From Variovorax sp. PBL-E5 (lineage in GTDB: Bacteria; Pseudomonadota; Gammaproteobacteria; Burkholderiales; Burkholderiaceae_C), in assembly GCF_901827185.1 (NCBI RefSeq), contig NZ_LR594671.1, positions 2,914,001 to 2,978,000 on the forward strand: a DNA stretch of 64,000 nt. Direction: 5' to 3'. Below, one piece after another: positions 20,033 through 31,777 of this stretch. The first letter of the stretch is position 1, and each line of letters opens with the position of its first letter. The notes under the pieces are model-generated. The model was not told the origin of the DNA. It saw only the letters and a program-made list of their open reading frames with translations, and did no database searches. Made by a program: the position numbers and the translations under genes.

Positions 20033-20086
20033 CTACCGTCTTCGCCCGTGAGGGACGATTAGTAGGGCCAGCGAAATCTTGGTCAT
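20033..20086 (-). CDS. leuL: Leader peptide of the leuA operon, 17 residues
   Basis: ATG at 20086 opens a 17-codon frame [17 protein letters not shown] ending TAG. Residues 6-11 are Leu-Ala-Leu-Leu-Ile-Val, and codons 8-9 are tandem CTA. This is a rare leucine codon in such a GC-rich genome, as in classical leu leaders. The stop lies 22 bases before the attenuator hairpin. No clear Shine-Dalgarno sequence precedes the ATG. The function is inferred: ribosome stalling at CTA CTA under leucine shortage would leave the antiterminator segment free and allow leuA transcription. The frame also fits 46 bases after the pssA stop, so the operon may be read from pssA or from a promoter inside it. Confidence 0.65.
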   Translation of the reverse strand: MTKISLALLIVPHGRRR

Positions 20087-20131
20087 GAGGGTTGGGAATG
20101 TAGCACAGACCGCCGGCCGCTCGCGGCGACC

Positions 20132-20965
20132 CTAGTTGTGCAGCCCGCGTTCGTCCGGTTCATCGGTCGACACGCTGATGACGCTCACGGGTTGCCCTTT
20201 CGACTTGCGCCACGCATAGACCACATAGCCACTGAGGCCGTAGGCGACGAACAGGCCGAACAGGACGGTCGGCGGATTGATGTTGATGACGGCGATGCCC
20301 AAGGCGATCAGCACGATCACGGCGAATGGCACGCTCCGCTTCATCTGGATGTCCTTGAAGCTGTAGAACGGCACGTTGGTCACCATCGTCAGACCCGCAT
20401 ACAGCGTGAAGCCGAAGGTGATCCAGGTGATCTGGTTCCAGGAAAGATAGAGGACTTCACCGCCGCGCTTGCCCCACTCCGTCACGAGCCAGATGAAGCC
20501 CGCCACCAGCGCCGCAGCCGCCGGGGAAGGTAGCCCCTGAAACCAGCGCTTGTCGACCACCCCGGTGTTGACGTTGAAACGCGCAAGGCGCAATGCCGCA
20601 CAGGCGCAATAGACGAAAGCCGCAATCCAGCCCCAGCGCCCCAGGCCCTTGAGCGACCATTCGTAGGCGATGAGCGCGGGCGCCGCACCGAAGGACACCA
20701 TGTCGGACAGGGAATCCATCTGCTCGCCGAACGCACTTTGCGTGTTGGTCATGCGCGCGACACGGCCGTCCAGGCTATCGAGCACCATCGCTGCAAAGAC
20801 GCCGAGCGCGGCCAGGTCGAAGCGCGCGTTCATGGCCATCACGACCGAATAGAAGCCCCCGAACAGTGCTGCCAGCGTGAACAGATTCGGCAGGATGTAG
20901 ATGCCCTTGCGCCGCTTGCGAAGCAACACGCCTTCGGGAACGGTGTCGTCATGCACGGGAAGCAT
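20132..20965 (-). CDS. pssA: CDP-diacylglycerol--serine O-phosphatidyltransferase
   Basis: This 277-residue inner-membrane enzyme makes phosphatidylserine from CDP-diacylglycerol and serine, the first step to phosphatidylethanolamine. The CDP-alcohol phosphotransferase signature is complete: [20 protein letters not shown] continuing to D-x3-D (MDSLSD) at about residues 63-86. About seven hydrophobic segments follow. The N-terminus [21 protein letters not shown] is typical of the PssA type of alpha- and betaproteobacteria. It lies between ilvC, which has a terminator, and the leuA leader, so it probably starts a new transcript that may run into leuA. Confidence 0.94.
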   Translation of the reverse strand: MLPVHDDTVPEGVLLRKRRKGIYILPNLFTLAALFGGFYSVVMAMNARFDLAALGVFAAMVLDSLDGRVARMTNTQSAFGEQMDSLSDMVSFGAAPALIAYEWSLKGLGRWGWIAAFVYCACAALRLARFNVNTGVVDKRWFQGLPSPAAAALVAGFIWLVTEWGKRGGEVLYLSWNQITWITFGFTLYAGLTMVTNVPFYSFKDIQMKRSVPFAVIVLIALGIAVININPPTVLFGLFVAYGLSGYVVYAWRKSKGQPVSVISVSTDEPDERGLHN

Positions 20966-21074
20966 CTCCCGCGCCCGTGGCTGCTCGGCGGGCAGCTACC
21001 GGATTTACAACAACAAGAGGGTGAGTAGATCGCATCGAGGGCAGTGTAGTTCAGGCATCGGCTTGCCTGGAAAG

Positions 21075-21104
21075 AAAAGGGCCACCGCGCAGGGTGGCCC
21101 TTTT
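21075..21104 (-). terminator. Rho-independent terminator after ilvC
   Basis: AAAAGGGCCACC and GGTGGCCCTTTT form a perfect 12-bp stem around a 6-base loop, ending in a T-run on the minus strand. It lies about 20 bases after the ilvC stop and separates ilvBHC from pssA-leuA. Confidence 0.85.
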
Positions 21105-21123
21105 CGCGTCGGAAATTGTCCGA

Positions 21124-22672
<1,549 letters not shown>

Positions 22673-22801
22673 GAGCGAAGACTTCCTCTTTTCGCCGCCC
22701 TCCCCCACGCACGGTAATGCGCGGGCTCGGCGGACAATAGATTCGTCGAAAAGGATTGGACGAAAAACCCGATCCTGGCGAACCGGGGACTTCAGGTTTC
22801 T

Positions 22802-24577
22802 CTAGAGGTCCTCGGACCCCAGCAGCATTTCGGTGATGCCCATCCCGGCCTTGACCATCGGGAAGACGTTCTCGGTTGGATCGGTGCGGAAATCCATGAA
22901 CACGGTGCGGTCCTTGAGCTTGCGCGCCTCGCGCAACGCCGGTTCGACGTCCTGCGGTCTTTCGATCAGCATGCCGACATGACCGTAGGCCTCAGCCAAC
23001 TTCACGAAATTGGGCAGCGCATCCATGTAGCTGTGGCTGTAGCGTCCCGAGTACTCGATCTCCTGCCACTGCCGGACCATGCCGAGATAGCGGTTGTTGA
23101 GCGAGCAGATCTTGATGGGCGTGTTGTACTGCAGACAGGTCGACAGTTCCTGGATGCACATCTGAACCGACCCCTCGCCCGTGATGCAGAACACCTCGGA
23201 CTCCGGCTTGGCCAGCTTGATGCCCATTGCGTAGGGAATGCCCACGCCCATCGTTCCCAGGCCGCCGGAATTGATCCAGCGGCGCGGTTCGTCGAAGCGG
23301 TAGTACTGAGCCGCCCACATCTGGTGCTGGCCGACGTCGGACGTGATGTAGGTATCGGCGTCCTTGGTCATGTTCCAGAGCGTCTCGACCACGTACTGCG
23401 GCTTGATGACGTCCTTGTTGCCGCGGTCGTACTTGAGGCAATCCTTGCTGCGCCAGCCTTCGATGGTGTCCCACCAACCGGCGAGCGCGCCGGCATCGGG
23501 CTTCGTGCTGCTCTCCTTGATCATCGAAATGAGTTCGGTCAGCACGTCCTTCACGTCGCCCACGATCGGGATATCCACCCGCACCCGCTTCGAGATGCTG
23601 GAAGGATCGATGTCGATATGAATGATCTTGCGTTCGTTCTGCGCGAAGTGCTTCGGGTTGCCGATCACGCGATCATCGAAACGAGCGCCTACCGCGAGCA
23701 GCACGTCGCAGTTCTGCATCGCGTTGTTGGCCTCGATGGTGCCATGCATCCCCAGCATGCCAAGGAACTTGCGATCGCTGGCCGGATAGGCACCCAGACC
23801 CATCAAGGTGTTGGTGACCGGATAGCCGAGCATGTCGACGAGAGTGCGCAATTCGTTCGTCGCATTGCCGAGCAACACCCCGCCACCCGTGTAGATGTAC
23901 GGACGCTTGGCGGCCAGCAACAGCTGAAGTGCCTTGCGGATCTGCCCGCCATGCCCCTTGCGCACCGGGTTGTACGAGCGCATTTCCACCTTCTCCGGAT
24001 AGCCGGTGAACGTGGTTTTCTTGAAGGAAACGTCCTTCGGCACATCCACCACCACAGGACCGGGACGGCCAGTGCGTGCGATGTGGAAGGCCTTCTTCAT
24101 CGTCATGGCCAGATCCTTGGCATCCTTGACGAGGAAGTTGTGCTTGACGACCGGCCGCGTGATGCCGACGGTGTCGCATTCCTGGAACGCATCGAGCCCG
24201 ATCGCCGCGGTCGGCACCTGGCCCGAGATGATCACCATCGGGATGCTGTCCATGTAGGCCGTCGCGATGCCGGTCACCGCATTGGTCAGACCCGGCCCCG
24301 AGGTCACCAGGGCCACACCGACCTCCCCGGTTGCGCGCGCATAGCCGTCCGCAGCATGGACCGCCGCCTGCTCGTGACGCACCAGCACGTGCTGGATGGT
24401 GTCCTGCTTGTAGAAAGCGTCGTAGATGTAGAGAACCGCGCCGCCTGGGTAGCCCCAGACATACTTCACGCCTTCGGCTTGCAGTGCCTTGACCAGCACC
24501 TCGGCGCCCATGAGTTCCTGCGTTTGACTGCCTGTCGCGGCAGCTGCGGAAGCGAGTTCCGCCTTCGAAATTTCCAT
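22802..24577 (-). CDS. ilvB: Acetolactate synthase large (catalytic) subunit
   Basis: This 591-residue ThDP enzyme makes 2-acetolactate from pyruvate, or acetohydroxybutyrate with 2-oxobutyrate. The ATG at 24577 with AAAGG upstream begins MEISKAELAS; the frame is open for another 140 codons but without family resemblance. Visible parts are GYPGGAVLYIYDAFYKQ, VRHEQAAVHAADGYARATGEVGVALVTSGPG (catalytic Glu), the FAD-domain region, and the ThDP motif GEGSVQM...NNRYLGMVRQWQ. The C-terminus EMLLGSEDL is canonical. It heads ilvBHC. No leader peptide rich in branched-chain codons was found upstream, in contrast to leuA. Confidence 0.96.
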   Translation of the reverse strand: MEISKAELASAAAATGSQTQELMGAEVLVKALQAEGVKYVWGYPGGAVLYIYDAFYKQDTIQHVLVRHEQAAVHAADGYARATGEVGVALVTSGPGLTNAVTGIATAYMDSIPMVIISGQVPTAAIGLDAFQECDTVGITRPVVKHNFLVKDAKDLAMTMKKAFHIARTGRPGPVVVDVPKDVSFKKTTFTGYPEKVEMRSYNPVRKGHGGQIRKALQLLLAAKRPYIYTGGGVLLGNATNELRTLVDMLGYPVTNTLMGLGAYPASDRKFLGMLGMHGTIEANNAMQNCDVLLAVGARFDDRVIGNPKHFAQNERKIIHIDIDPSSISKRVRVDIPIVGDVKDVLTELISMIKESSTKPDAGALAGWWDTIEGWRSKDCLKYDRGNKDVIKPQYVVETLWNMTKDADTYITSDVGQHQMWAAQYYRFDEPRRWINSGGLGTMGVGIPYAMGIKLAKPESEVFCITGEGSVQMCIQELSTCLQYNTPIKICSLNNRYLGMVRQWQEIEYSGRYSHSYMDALPNFVKLAEAYGHVGMLIERPQDVEPALREARKLKDRTVFMDFRTDPTENVFPMVKAGMGITEMLLGSEDL

Positions 24578-24724
24578 GATGAACCTTTGTGTTTTTTCGG
24601 GAACGAAAAACCTTGGGTGCTCCTTCATCAGCTCTTTTGAAGCCGCGTCGGAACTTGAGGCCAAAGCCATGGGCGGACTTGTCGCACCGCCGGACCGTGA
24701 CCCGTTTGCCGTTTGTCTTGGAAT

Positions 24725-24793
24725 GCGGATTATGCCATTCGCCTTGAGTGCTCCCGCGGCAAGGCAGGCGACGGGCGCGGATGCATAATCCGC
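24725..24793. promoter_or_regulatory. Mirrored 11-bp repeats between ilvB and the sigma-factor gene
   Basis: GCGGATTATGC (24725-24735) and GCATAATCCGC (24783-24793) are exact inverted copies 47 bases apart. Each contains CATAAT facing its own gene, so they may be the -10 elements of two divergent promoters or paired regulator sites. The -35 regions are weak. The 282-base gap holds no other recognisable element. Confidence 0.4.
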
Positions 24794-24859
24794 GGCTGCA
24801 AAAACGCAACCGTCCCCGAGACAACATCCCATACGGCGCTTTCCCGCGCCGGAGCTCGC

Positions 24860-25426
24860 TTGGCCACCGAACAAGAACTTTCCGATTTCCTGAAAAGCGT
24901 TGAGCGCCGCGCTTTCAAGCGTTCGGTCTACCACGTGCGGGACGAGGAGGCCGCACTCGACATCGTGCAGGACAGCATGATGAAGCTGGCCGAGCATTAC
25001 GGCGACAAGCCGGCCAACGAGTTGCCGCTGCTGTTCCAGCGCATCCTTTCCAATTGCACGCTCGATTGGTTTCGTCGTCAGAAGACCCGGCGGGCGTTGT
25101 TTTCCAACCTCAGCGACTTCGAATCTCTGGACGACGACGGTGATTTCGATCTTCTAGAGCACGTCGTCTCGCCCACCGATGCACGGGAAACCGAGAGCGC
25201 CGAGGACACCACGAGGCGCGCCCAGGTCTTTCACGAAATCGAGGAACAAATTGCCGCTTTGCCGGGTCGTCAACGCGAGGCCTTTCTGATGCGTTACTGG
25301 GAAGAAATGGACGTCGCCGAAACGGCCGCCGCCATGGGCTGTTCCGAAGGCAGCGTCAAGACTCATTGTTCGCGCGCCGTGCATGCTCTGAGCAAAGCAC
25401 TCAAAGCCAAGGGAATTTCGTTATGA
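24860..25426 (+). CDS. ECF-type RNA polymerase sigma factor
   Basis: This 188-residue sigma-70 family protein has region 2 (AFKRSVYHVRDEEAALDIVQDSMMKLAEHYGD) and region 4 (IEEQIAALPGRQREAFLMRYWEEMDVAETAAAMGCSEGSVKTHCSRAVHAL). They are joined by an acidic linker (ESLDDDGDFDLLEHV). The start is TTG at 24860 with GGAG 5 bases upstream, giving MATEQELSDFLKS; upstream ATGs give unlike sequence. The stop overlaps the next gene in ATGA, so the sigma factor and the DUF3619 membrane protein are translationally coupled, the usual arrangement of a sigma/anti-sigma pair. The regulon is unknown. Confidence 0.88.
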   Translation: MATEQELSDFLKSVERRAFKRSVYHVRDEEAALDIVQDSMMKLAEHYGDKPANELPLLFQRILSNCTLDWFRRQKTRRALFSNLSDFESLDDDGDFDLLEHVVSPTDARETESAEDTTRRAQVFHEIEEQIAALPGRQREAFLMRYWEEMDVAETAAAMGCSEGSVKTHCSRAVHALSKALKAKGISL

Positions 25427-25860
25427 ACACCACGCTTTCGCCCTCTTCGGTCGTGACCGAGGACCAGTTTGGCCATCGGCTTGCAGCTCGACTTTCAGCC
25501 GGCAACCTCGAACTGTCACACGAGGTCGGCGAGCGCCTGCGGGTCGCGCGCGCTCAGGCTGTCGCGCGCCGCAAGGTCGTACGGCAGCTTGGGATGACGC
25601 CAGTGGCCGTGTCGGGTGGGCGCGCGGCGACGCTGGGCGCGGGCTGGTGGACGCGCATCGGTTCGGTCATTCCGTTGGTGGCGCTTGCGGCAGGGCTCGT
25701 TGCGATCAGCGTCATGCAAGATGACAGTCGCACGAACGAGCTGGCTGAAATCGACTCGGCGTTGCTGACGGACGATCTGCCGCCGGCGGCTTACACCGAC
25801 CCCGGTTTTGCTCAATTCCTGAAGGCTACCGACGCTACGTCCGAGTCGTCGGAGCACTGA
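25423..25860 (+). CDS. DUF3619 single-pass membrane protein, candidate anti-sigma factor
   Basis: This 145-residue protein starts within the stop of the sigma-factor gene. The N-terminal ~75 residues are soluble, with DQFGHRLAARLSAGNLELSHEVGERLRVARAQAV, resembling DUF3619. One hydrophobic segment (SVIPLVALAAGLVAISVM, about residues 84-101) is followed by an acidic C-terminal part containing DLPPAAYTDPGFAQFL. The layout of cytoplasmic helix, one TM and extracytoplasmic tail matches anti-sigma factors, but no ZAS Cys/His motif is visible, so the role is inferred from coupling and topology only. Confidence 0.75.
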   Translation: MNTTLSPSSVVTEDQFGHRLAARLSAGNLELSHEVGERLRVARAQAVARRKVVRQLGMTPVAVSGGRAATLGAGWWTRIGSVIPLVALAAGLVAISVMQDDSRTNELAEIDSALLTDDLPPAAYTDPGFAQFLKATDATSESSEH

Positions 25861-25874
25861 GCGTCCGTTGCCGA

Positions 25875-26681
25875 ATGCCACCACGTCTCTTCTCACGCGC
25901 GAAGACATCCGCTGCGCTGAGCCCGTTTGAGTCGGGCGCGCTCGGCAGGCTGGGGCTCGGCCTATTGCTTGCCTGCTCCTTGGGACTGGCAGCAATTTCG
26001 GCCTTGGCCCAAGCAAAAGAAACAACGCCGCCGCACGCACCGGCATCGACGCCCGTGGGCAAATCGACCTTGTCCAAGCCACTATGGCGCGAACTCAGCG
26101 CCCGCCAGCAGCGGGCCTTGCAACCGTTGGCCCCCCTCTGGGACGGCCTGAGTGCACCACATAAGCGCAGGTGGCTCGCGATATCGCGGAATTACGCCCG
26201 TTTATCCACTGAAGACCAAGAGATTCTGCATAGCCGAATGACCGAGTGGGCTGCGCTCACCAATCAGCAGCGCATCCAGGCCAGATTCAACTTTGCAGAA
26301 GTCAAGCAGCTTCCCACCGAGGAGCGCAAGGCCAAGTGGGAGGCCTATCAGGCGCTCAGCGAAAAGGAAAAGGAAAAGCTGGCTGCACGCGCAACCCCTC
26401 GGGCGCCTGGCGCCGCAGTGACAATCAGGCCCGTGCCTATTCAAAAGCTCGCGCCGATTCCCGCGATCGCCCCGGACGGCCAGCGCACCCCTCGCATCCA
26501 GCTGGCCCCTCCGGTTCCAGTACCACCGCCCACTCGGCTTCGCGCGACGAATGCCACAGCGCCTCCCGTACCGGCCGAATTGCAGGTGCCCGACCCTTCG
26601 TCGGTTCCGAGCGGGGAAGTTCCGGCAAGCCCGAAAGTTCCGCCGGTGCGAGTCACCGAGCAGCCGTCGTCTGCTTCCTGA
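25875..26681 (+). CDS. DUF3106 domain exported protein
   Basis: This 268-residue protein has a hydrophobic N-terminal segment (LGLGLLLACSLGLAAISALAQA, about 28-48), probably a signal peptide ending at ALA. A DUF3106 helical domain with repeated tryptophan-rich units follows: PLWRELSARQQRALQPLAPLWDGLSAPHKRRWLAISRNY, RMTEWAALTNQQRIQARFNFAEV. The C-terminal third is proline-rich and disordered. The gene begins 15 bases after the DUF3619 gene and is probably part of the sigma operon. The function is unknown; the helical repeats suggest a periplasmic sensor or chaperone-like partner. Some residues of the tail may be translated from a different start in relatives. Confidence 0.78.
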   Translation: MPPRLFSRAKTSAALSPFESGALGRLGLGLLLACSLGLAAISALAQAKETTPPHAPASTPVGKSTLSKPLWRELSARQQRALQPLAPLWDGLSAPHKRRWLAISRNYARLSTEDQEILHSRMTEWAALTNQQRIQARFNFAEVKQLPTEERKAKWEAYQALSEKEKEKLAARATPRAPGAAVTIRPVPIQKLAPIPAIAPDGQRTPRIQLAPPVPVPPPTRLRATNATAPPVPAELQVPDPSSVPSGEVPASPKVPPVRVTEQPSSAS

Positions 26682-26692
26682 TCAAGATAGTG

Positions 26693-27259
26693 ATGGCATC
26701 CAGTTCCCCCGAAATTTCCACCTCCGACGACGCTTCTTCACCTGATGCTCAGGCGCTTGGTGCAGCCGTGTTGACCGCACCCGGACTCTGGCGCCGGATG
26801 GCCTGCTGGATCTATGAAGGGATGCTGCTCTTCGCAGTAGTGTTCGTCGCTGGATGGCTGTTCAGCACGCTCGGCCAGATGCGAGACGCCATGGATTCGC
26901 GCAGGCATTTGCTCCAGGCGTTCCTGTTCGTGGTTTTCGGCGTCTATTTCGTCTGGTTCTGGATACACGGCCAGACCTTGGCCATGAAGACCTGGGGCCT
27001 GCGCATTGTCGACCGGTTCGGCCGTCCGCTGACCCAGGGCCGCGCGTTGTTGCGCTACTTGCTGAGCTGGGTGTGGTTCCTACCGTCGCTCGCGGCGATT
27101 GCGCCCTTCAAGCTGGGGGGCGGCGAATCGACGGTGCTGATCTTCGGCTGGGTCGCAGTCTGGGCGATGTTGTCCCGATTCCATCCCGAGCACCAGTTCT
27201 GGCACGACGCCTGGGCGGGAACCCGCCTCATTCCGTCCGCACCGCTCAGCCGACGATGA
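26693..27259 (+). CDS. RDD-family membrane protein
   Basis: This 188-residue integral membrane protein has the ATG at 26693. RDD-like features are RRMACWIYEGMLLFAVVFVAGWLF (first TM, with Arg and acidic residues near its ends), a second TM LLQAFLFVVFGVYFVWFWI, GQTLAMKTWGLRIVDRFGRPLTQGRALLRYLLSW (the conserved intracellular loop GQTLGK-W-RIV), and two C-terminal segments. Function unknown; some RDD proteins act as Na+ or amino-acid exporters. It begins 11 bases after the DUF3106 stop and its stop overlaps dgkA in ATGA. Confidence 0.85.
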   Translation: MASSSPEISTSDDASSPDAQALGAAVLTAPGLWRRMACWIYEGMLLFAVVFVAGWLFSTLGQMRDAMDSRRHLLQAFLFVVFGVYFVWFWIHGQTLAMKTWGLRIVDRFGRPLTQGRALLRYLLSWVWFLPSLAAIAPFKLGGGESTVLIFGWVAVWAMLSRFHPEHQFWHDAWAGTRLIPSAPLSRR

Positions 27260-27648
27260 GCCCCGACACCCCGGCCAATCCGCAAAAGTCACGCCGCGGT
27301 CTGATCCGAATCTGGCACGCGGTGCTCATCTCGCTGGACGGCTTCCGCGCCGGCTGGAAAGAGCCTGCCTTCCGACAGGAAGTGCTGTTTGCGGTCTTCA
27401 TGCTGCCTGCGGCGTTCTGGGTCGGCAGCAACTGGGTGGAAACTGCGTTGCTCGCCGCCACCATCGTGCTGGTGCTGATCGTCGAGTTGCTCAACAGCGG
27501 CATCGAAGCCGCGGTCGACCGGATCGGTCCGGAGTGGCATTCGTTCTCCAAGAGTGCCAAGGACATGGGGAGTGCCGCAGTACTTTTGTCCATCCTCCTG
27601 TGCGGCGGTGTCTGGCTGGCAGCATTGTGGCAACGCTTTGCCACTTAG
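27256..27648 (+). CDS. dgkA: Diacylglycerol kinase
   Basis: This 130-residue trimeric inner-membrane enzyme phosphorylates diacylglycerol, recycling it from membrane-derived oligosaccharide synthesis. Visible signatures are SLDGFRAGWKEPAFRQEVLFAVFMLPAAFW, then VLIVELLNSGIEAAVDRIGPEWHSFSKSAKDMGSAAV, which holds the catalytic Glu and Asn of the ELLNSAIE motif (here ELLNSGIE) and KDMGSAAV. Three TM helices are present. It starts in ATGA overlap with the RDD gene and ends the plus-strand operon, 29 bases before the LOG gene. Confidence 0.95.
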   Translation: MSPDTPANPQKSRRGLIRIWHAVLISLDGFRAGWKEPAFRQEVLFAVFMLPAAFWVGSNWVETALLAATIVLVLIVELLNSGIEAAVDRIGPEWHSFSKSAKDMGSAAVLLSILLCGGVWLAALWQRFAT

Positions 27649-27677
27649 GTTCCATCAGAGCGCGGCATGATCGGGGG

Positions 27678-28268
27678 ATGACTCCAGCTTTTTCGATTTG
27701 TGTGTATTGCGGTTCGCGTGCCGGCGAACGCCCCGAGTTCACCGGCATCGCCGAGGCGGTTGGCCGTTGGATCGGCGAGCATCGGGGCCAGCTGGTCTAC
27801 GGCGGCGGTCGTACCGGCCTGATGGGTACATTAGCGAACGCTACCCGCACATCCGGCGGGCGCGTGGTCGGCATCATTCCCCAGGCCCTGGTGGACAAGG
27901 AACTCGCGAACCGCCTCAGCGACGAGCTGCACGTCGTCGACACGATGCACGAGCGCAAGGCCATGATGGGCGAGCGCGCTGATGCCTTCCTTGCGATGCC
28001 GGGCGGCATCGGAACCTTCGAGGAGTTGTTCGAGATCTGGACCTGGCGCCAGCTCGGCTACCACGACAAGCCAATCGGGATCCTGAATGCGGCCAGCTAC
28101 TACGACGCGCTGTTCGCGTTCCTCGCACACAGCGTGCGCGAAGGCTTCATGGGCGAATGGCAGATGGGATTGGTGCGCACCGGCAACGAAGCCCCGGCCT
28201 TGCTCGAAGCGCTGGTCGAAGAGGCTCACCGCCACCCCCGCGGCGACAAGCTCGCCGAGATCCTCTAA
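27678..28268 (+). CDS. LOG-family protein, cytokinin riboside 5'-monophosphate phosphoribohydrolase-like
   Basis: This 196-residue protein has the LOG fold: FSICVYCGSRAGERPEF, LVYGGGRTGLMGTLA, VVGIIPQALVDKE, MHERKAMMGERADAFLAMPGGIGTFEELFEIWTW. The PGGxGTxxE motif binds the phosphoribosyl group, and R and E in MHERKA are catalytic. Such enzymes release the free base from AMP-type nucleotides or cytokinin nucleotides. Bacterial homologues are common in soil and plant-associated species, but the physiological substrate is uncertain. Start at 27678, with GGGGG upstream. Confidence 0.92.
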   Translation: MTPAFSICVYCGSRAGERPEFTGIAEAVGRWIGEHRGQLVYGGGRTGLMGTLANATRTSGGRVVGIIPQALVDKELANRLSDELHVVDTMHERKAMMGERADAFLAMPGGIGTFEELFEIWTWRQLGYHDKPIGILNAASYYDALFAFLAHSVREGFMGEWQMGLVRTGNEAPALLEALVEEAHRHPRGDKLAEIL

Positions 28269-28307
28269 CGGCGCTCAGAACGGGGTTTTTCGGGAGGGGC
28301 GCCGCGC

Positions 28308-28328
28308 CCGGCCGCCCGAAGCGGCCGG
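28308..28328. terminator. GC-rich hairpin between convergent LOG and glnB genes
   Basis: CCGGCCGC and GCGGCCGG flank a 5-base loop in a very GC-rich 120-base gap between convergent genes. A T5 run lies on the plus strand before rather than after it. It may stop transcription on either side but is not a textbook terminator. Confidence 0.4.
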
Positions 28329-28391
28329 CCCGCCCCCGGGCAGGAGGTCGGCGAAGCGACACGAAGTGCGTGCAGCCTGGGGGCGAGCAAC

Positions 28392-30421
<2,030 letters not shown>

Positions 30422-30547
30422 ACAGAGCAAGCAAAGGGCTTGATCGATTATGTCATTCGCCCCCGGAGACCCTGGCCCCGGTGTGCATTGCACCTTCGGC
30501 CGCTTCGGCTGTTACCCTCGACGGGTGACCAGGCCGACAAGACTCCA

Positions 30548-31777
30548 TTGACCGATCCGATCATTCGCATTCACCGCTCGCCGTGCGAGATCGATGCAGC
30601 AGCCTGGGATGGATTGCTGGCACAACAGGCCGCACCCTCCCCGTTCATGCGCCATGCCTACCTGGCGGCGCTGCACGAAAGCGGCAGCGCATCCCCCGCA
30701 AGCGGCTGGACGCCGCGCTTCGTCACGTTGTGGCGTGGCAAGCAGTTGCTCGCCGGCTGTCCGCTCTATGTCAAGGGCCACTCCTATGGCGAATACGTCT
30801 TCGACTGGGCCTGGGCCAACGCCTATGAGCAGCATGGGCTCGCCTACTATCCCAAGGCCGTCGTCGCTGTGCCGTTCACGCCGGTGTCGGGCGCGCGCTT
30901 GCTCGCACGCGACGCGCAAAGCCGGGCGCTGCTTGTGCAGGCACTGATTGCGTGGTGCAAGGAAGAAGCGCTTTCGTCCCTGCACCTGCTGTTCGGCGAC
31001 GATCCGGACATCGCCGCCTGCGCGGATGCAGGCCTGATGCTGCGACATACTGTCCAATTCCATTGGGAGAATCAGCCCGCGGCGGCCAGCGGCGACACAT
31101 CGGGCTGGACCAGCTTCGATGCCTTCCTCGCCAGCCTGTCGCACGACAAGCGCAAGAAGATCCGCCAGGAACGCCGCAAGGTCCACGATGCCGGCGTGAG
31201 CTTTCGCTGGTCGCTCGGTGCCGACATCGACGAGGCCGACTGGGATTTCTTCTACCGCTGCTATGCCCGCACCTACCGCGAGCACGGCAATCCGCCCTAC
31301 CTGAGCCGCGACTTCTTCCGGCGCATGGCCGTGACCATGCCGGAGGCCTGGCTCCTCTTCGTCGCCGAGCGCCACGGCAAGCCGATCGCGACGAGCCTCA
31401 TCGCGTTGTCCGCAGCTTCGACAGGCGCTGGTGCCCCGGCAGATCCGTTCGTTGCCTACGGACGCTACTGGGGTGCGCTGGAGCGCGTGGACTGCCTGCA
31501 CTTCGAGGCCTGCTACTACCAGCCGCTTCAGTGGTGCATCGAGCACGGCGTGCAGCGCTTCGAAGGCGGTGCGCAAGGCGAGCACAAGATGGCGCGCGCA
31601 CTGATGCCCGTGAAAACCGCCAGCGCGCATTGGCTTGCGCACCCGGCGTTCGCCGACGCGGTGGAACGCTTTCTCGAACGCGAAGGCGCGGGCATCGACA
31701 ACTACATGGACCACCTCGGCGAACGCAGCCCGTTCAGGTCGGTGGGCCAGCAAGCGAACGACCATGACCCGCAATGA
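30548..31777 (+). CDS. FemAB/GNAT-like protein, COG3146 family
   Basis: This 409-residue protein begins with TTG at 30548, the first plausible start before DPIIRIHRSPCEIDAAAWDGLLAQQ; no ATG is available and the ribosome site is weak. The body matches the DUF482/COG3146 double-GNAT group: PFMRHAYLAALHESGS, GCPLYVKGHSYGEYVFDWAWANAYEQHG, LSHDKRKKIRQERRKV, FYRCYARTYREHGNPPYLSRDFF, GRYWGALERVDCLHFEACYYQPLQWCIEHGVQRFEGGAQGEHK. These proteins are thought to use aminoacyl or acyl donors, but the reaction is unknown. Its 3' end overlaps the M20 peptidase gene by 14 bases. Confidence 0.82.
   Translation: MTDPIIRIHRSPCEIDAAAWDGLLAQQAAPSPFMRHAYLAALHESGSASPASGWTPRFVTLWRGKQLLAGCPLYVKGHSYGEYVFDWAWANAYEQHGLAYYPKAVVAVPFTPVSGARLLARDAQSRALLVQALIAWCKEEALSSLHLLFGDDPDIAACADAGLMLRHTVQFHWENQPAAASGDTSGWTSFDAFLASLSHDKRKKIRQERRKVHDAGVSFRWSLGADIDEADWDFFYRCYARTYREHGNPPYLSRDFFRRMAVTMPEAWLLFVAERHGKPIATSLIALSAASTGAGAPADPFVAYGRYWGALERVDCLHFEACYYQPLQWCIEHGVQRFEGGAQGEHKMARALMPVKTASAHWLAHPAFADAVERFLEREGAGIDNYMDHLGERSPFRSVGQQANDHDPQ

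Noticed and set aside
24578..24860. A leader peptide for ilvB attenuation
   Set aside because: No short frame with clustered Val, Ile or Leu codons and no terminator hairpin with a T-run was found here, unlike the gap before leuA.
24578..24997. A 140-codon N-terminal extension of acetolactate synthase
   Set aside because: The extension has no family resemblance and covers the divergent promoter region. MEISKAELAS at 24577 has a ribosome site and matches the normal start region.
28269..28391. GC-rich gap with repeats as a mobile or REP-type element
   Set aside because: Apart from one hairpin the repeats are short and imperfect, and no second copy was noticed in the window.
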